A stretch of 6,429 bases of DNA from Actinomycetota bacterium (GTDB lineage Bacteria; Actinomycetota; Actinomycetes; Streptosporangiales; Streptosporangiaceae), in contig QGUZ01000293.1 in NCBI GenBank assembly GCA_003242605.1, positions 1 to 6,429 of the forward strand. The letters are read 5' to 3'. The translations under genes were made by a program, and so were the position numbers. The notes below the pieces were generated by a model. The model was given only the letters and a program-made list of their open reading frames with translations. It was not told the DNA's origin and ran no database searches. How positions within the stretch are numbered: position 1 is the stretch's first letter; each line of letters opens with the position of its first letter. Positions 5,099-6,429 of this stretch are shown in pieces.

Positions 5099-5126
5099 GG
5101 CCGCGGGCCGGCGGCGGCCCGCGGCC
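5099..5126 (+). other. Perfect 12-bp GC hairpin in the MarR leader
   Basis: GGCCGCGGGCCG (5099-5110), loop GCGG, CGGCCCGCGGCC (5115-5126). No T tract follows. It would be very stable in the leader of the MarR mRNA and could act as an attenuator, an mRNA-stability element or a barrier to ribosomes. The 10-bp palindrome CACGGCCGTG follows at 5131-5140. Confidence 0.5.
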
Positions 5127-5217
5127 CGATCACGGCCGTGGCCGGGATGATCGCCGGTATCCTCCCCTCGACACCGTCGTCCGCCCGTGAGGGCGCCAGA
5201 GGCATCGGGTTGCGATC

Positions 5218-5706
5218 ATGACGTCCAAACACCGCCGCAGCCTCATCGGCCGGCGCATCCACGAGTCGCTCATCGACCTGATCGCGGTCCTGAACCTCCC
5301 GCAACGCGACGAGGCCCTCATCGCGGAGGCCGGAATCCACCTCGACCGCGCCCTGTTCCAGGTCCTCGTCGCCATCCGGCGCTTCGGCCCGATCGGTGTC
5401 GTCGAGCTCGCCGAACGCGGCGGCCGCGACCACACCACGGTCAGCCGCCAGGTGGCCAAGCTCGCCGAGCTCGGCCTCGTGGAGCGCCGCCCCAGCCCGC
5501 TCGACCGCCGGGTGAAGGAGGCCGTGCTCACCGACGCGGGCCGCCGCGTCACCGAGGCGCTCGACGCGGCCCGCGAGCGCATGTTCCTCCCCGCCCTGGC
5601 CGAGTGGAGCGACCGCGACCTCATCGAACTCGACCGCCTGCTGCGCCGGCTCGCCGACGACCTGACGGCCGCCGCGGCCACGCAGGGCGAGCGGAAGGAG
5701 GACTAG
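5218..5706 (+). CDS. MarR-family transcriptional regulator
   Basis: 162 residues, the usual MarR length. Helices of residues 8-55 precede a winged helix-turn-helix: VVELAERGGRDHTTVSRQVA (61-80, recognition helix about DHTTVSRQVAKL), LGLVERRPSPLDRRVKEAVL (85-104, the wing with the typical DRR), then LTDAGRRV and the C-terminal dimerisation helices to about 152. The ATG at 5218 is the only fitting start, but upstream there is only a weak GGG or a distant AGAGG. A short upstream frame ends in TGA overlapping the ATG (ATGA), which could help re-initiation. MarR dimers bind palindromic operators and release them on binding phenolic ligands. Divergent from the FAD monooxygenase, it most likely represses that gene and itself (inference). 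It converges on mgtE with 9 bases between the stops. Confidence 0.9.
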   Translation: MTSKHRRSLIGRRIHESLIDLIAVLNLPQRDEALIAEAGIHLDRALFQVLVAIRRFGPIGVVELAERGGRDHTTVSRQVAKLAELGLVERRPSPLDRRVKEAVLTDAGRRVTEALDAARERMFLPALAEWSDRDLIELDRLLRRLADDLTAAAATQGERKED

Positions 5707-5715
5707 CCGCGGAGG

Positions 5716-6429
5716 TCAGAGGCCGAGCACGGCGCGGGCGATGAGGAAGTAGATGATCAGCCCGGTGGCGTCGACGAGGGTGGCGACGAGCGGCGCGGAC
5801 ACCACGGCGGGGTCGATCCCCGCCCGCCGCGCGAGCAGCGGCATCGCGGCCCCGACGATCGCGGCCCACACGCAGATCACCACCAGCGACAGCCCCACCA
5901 CCAGGGCGACCTTCGCCCCCGCCGTGACCGCGCCCACCACGAACCCCACGGCCGCGAGCATCAGCCCGAGCACCACGCCGATCCGGCATTCCCGCCACAG
6001 CAGCGCGGGCAGGTCGGACGGCCGCAGCTCGCCCACGGCGAGGGCGCGCACCGCCGCGGTGGCCGACTGGGCGCCCGCGTTGCCGCCGGTGCCGACGAGC
6101 AGCGGGATGAACAGCGCCAGCGCGGTCACCCGCTCCAGCGCACCCTGGAACGTCTGCAGCACGTGCACGGTGAGCGAGGAGGCCACGATGAGCAGCAGCA
6201 GCCAGACCGCCCGCGCCCCCGCGAGCTGCAGCACCCCGGCGTACATGTAGTGCCCGGTCCAGTGCGAGGACCCGGCCTGCCGCGCGATGTCCTCGCTGTC
6301 CGCCGCCTCGATGATCTCCACGGCGTCGTCGATCGTGAACAGCCCGACCAGCCGCGACTCGCTGTCCACCACCGGCAGCCCGATGAGGTTGGCCTCCTGC
6401 ATCAGCCGGGCCGCGTCCTCCGCCGGGTC
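5716..6429 (-). CDS. mgtE: MgtE magnesium channel, C-terminal half, cut by the window edge
   Basis: 237 residues remain; the frame is open to the right edge, so the N-terminal domain and first CBS domain (family about 450 residues) lie outside. Window residues 1-44 are the end of the second CBS domain (LIGLPVVDSESRLVGLFTIDDAVEII), which in MgtE binds Mg2+ and gates the pore. A connecting stretch leads to five membrane helices, the pore of the dimer. The family signature GTGGNAGAQSATAAVRALA follows the second helix, and the last helix starts with VDATGLIIYF, whose Asp corresponds to the conserved pore residue for Mg2+ selectivity. It imports Mg2+ across the plasma membrane. It is convergent with the MarR gene, with no clear terminator between them. 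Any upstream Mg2+ riboswitch would be outside the window. Confidence 0.93.
   Translation of the reverse strand, partial: DPAEDAARLMQEANLIGLPVVDSESRLVGLFTIDDAVEIIEAADSEDIARQAGSSHWTGHYMYAGVLQLAGARAVWLLLLIVASSLTVHVLQTFQGALERVTALALFIPLLVGTGGNAGAQSATAAVRALAVGELRPSDLPALLWRECRIGVVLGLMLAAVGFVVGAVTAGAKVALVVGLSLVVICVWAAIVGAAMPLLARRAGIDPAVVSAPLVATLVDATGLIIYFLIARAVLGL

Overview
The window is very GC-rich with strong third-position G/C bias in every real gene. The gene content (ArsR-like regulator, hemerythrin-DUF2249 protein, small two-helix membrane protein, FAD monooxygenase with a divergent MarR regulator, MgtE) fits an actinobacterium. I cannot place it to genus; a Streptosporangiales- or Streptomyces-like organism is an inference. 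Both edges cut genes, and the first ~100 bases are an abnormal G-rich tract that may be a contig end.

Left part (1-1472): a winged-helix regulator on the minus strand and a hemerythrin-HHE/DUF2249 fusion with a His/Cys-rich linker on the plus strand diverge from a short AT-rich gap. The gap has a perfect TTGTA-AA-TACAA palindrome that could hold the -35 elements of both promoters. The regulator looks leaderless. A local circuit in which the regulator controls an iron-binding protein for O2, NO or redox stress is likely but inferred.

Middle (1473-2257): about 785 bases without a recognisable gene, but rich in structure. It holds a possible pseudoknot followed by a terminator-like hairpin, a good match to the mycobacterial DosR/DevR box, a 17-bp long-range inverted repeat, and a run of strong hairpins including a perfect 15-bp stem. 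It could be a leader or a small-RNA locus. Next comes a small two-helix membrane protein (2258-2749), convergent with an apparently truncated DUF998-like membrane protein (2641-3234, minus) whose 3' end runs antisense into it.

Right part (3235-6429): a complete FAD-dependent aromatic-type monooxygenase (minus) is divergent from a MarR regulator (plus). Their 416-base gap holds a good promoter for the monooxygenase, an inverted repeat at its predicted start point, a perfect 15-bp palindrome, and a 12-bp GC hairpin in the regulator's leader. This is the usual layout of a MarR-repressed detoxification or modification enzyme. The window ends with the C-terminal half of an MgtE magnesium channel (minus), convergent with the MarR gene.

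No tRNA, rRNA, CRISPR, insertion sequence or phage gene was seen. The most unusual material is the structured non-coding stretch 1571-2169 and the two divergent control regions.
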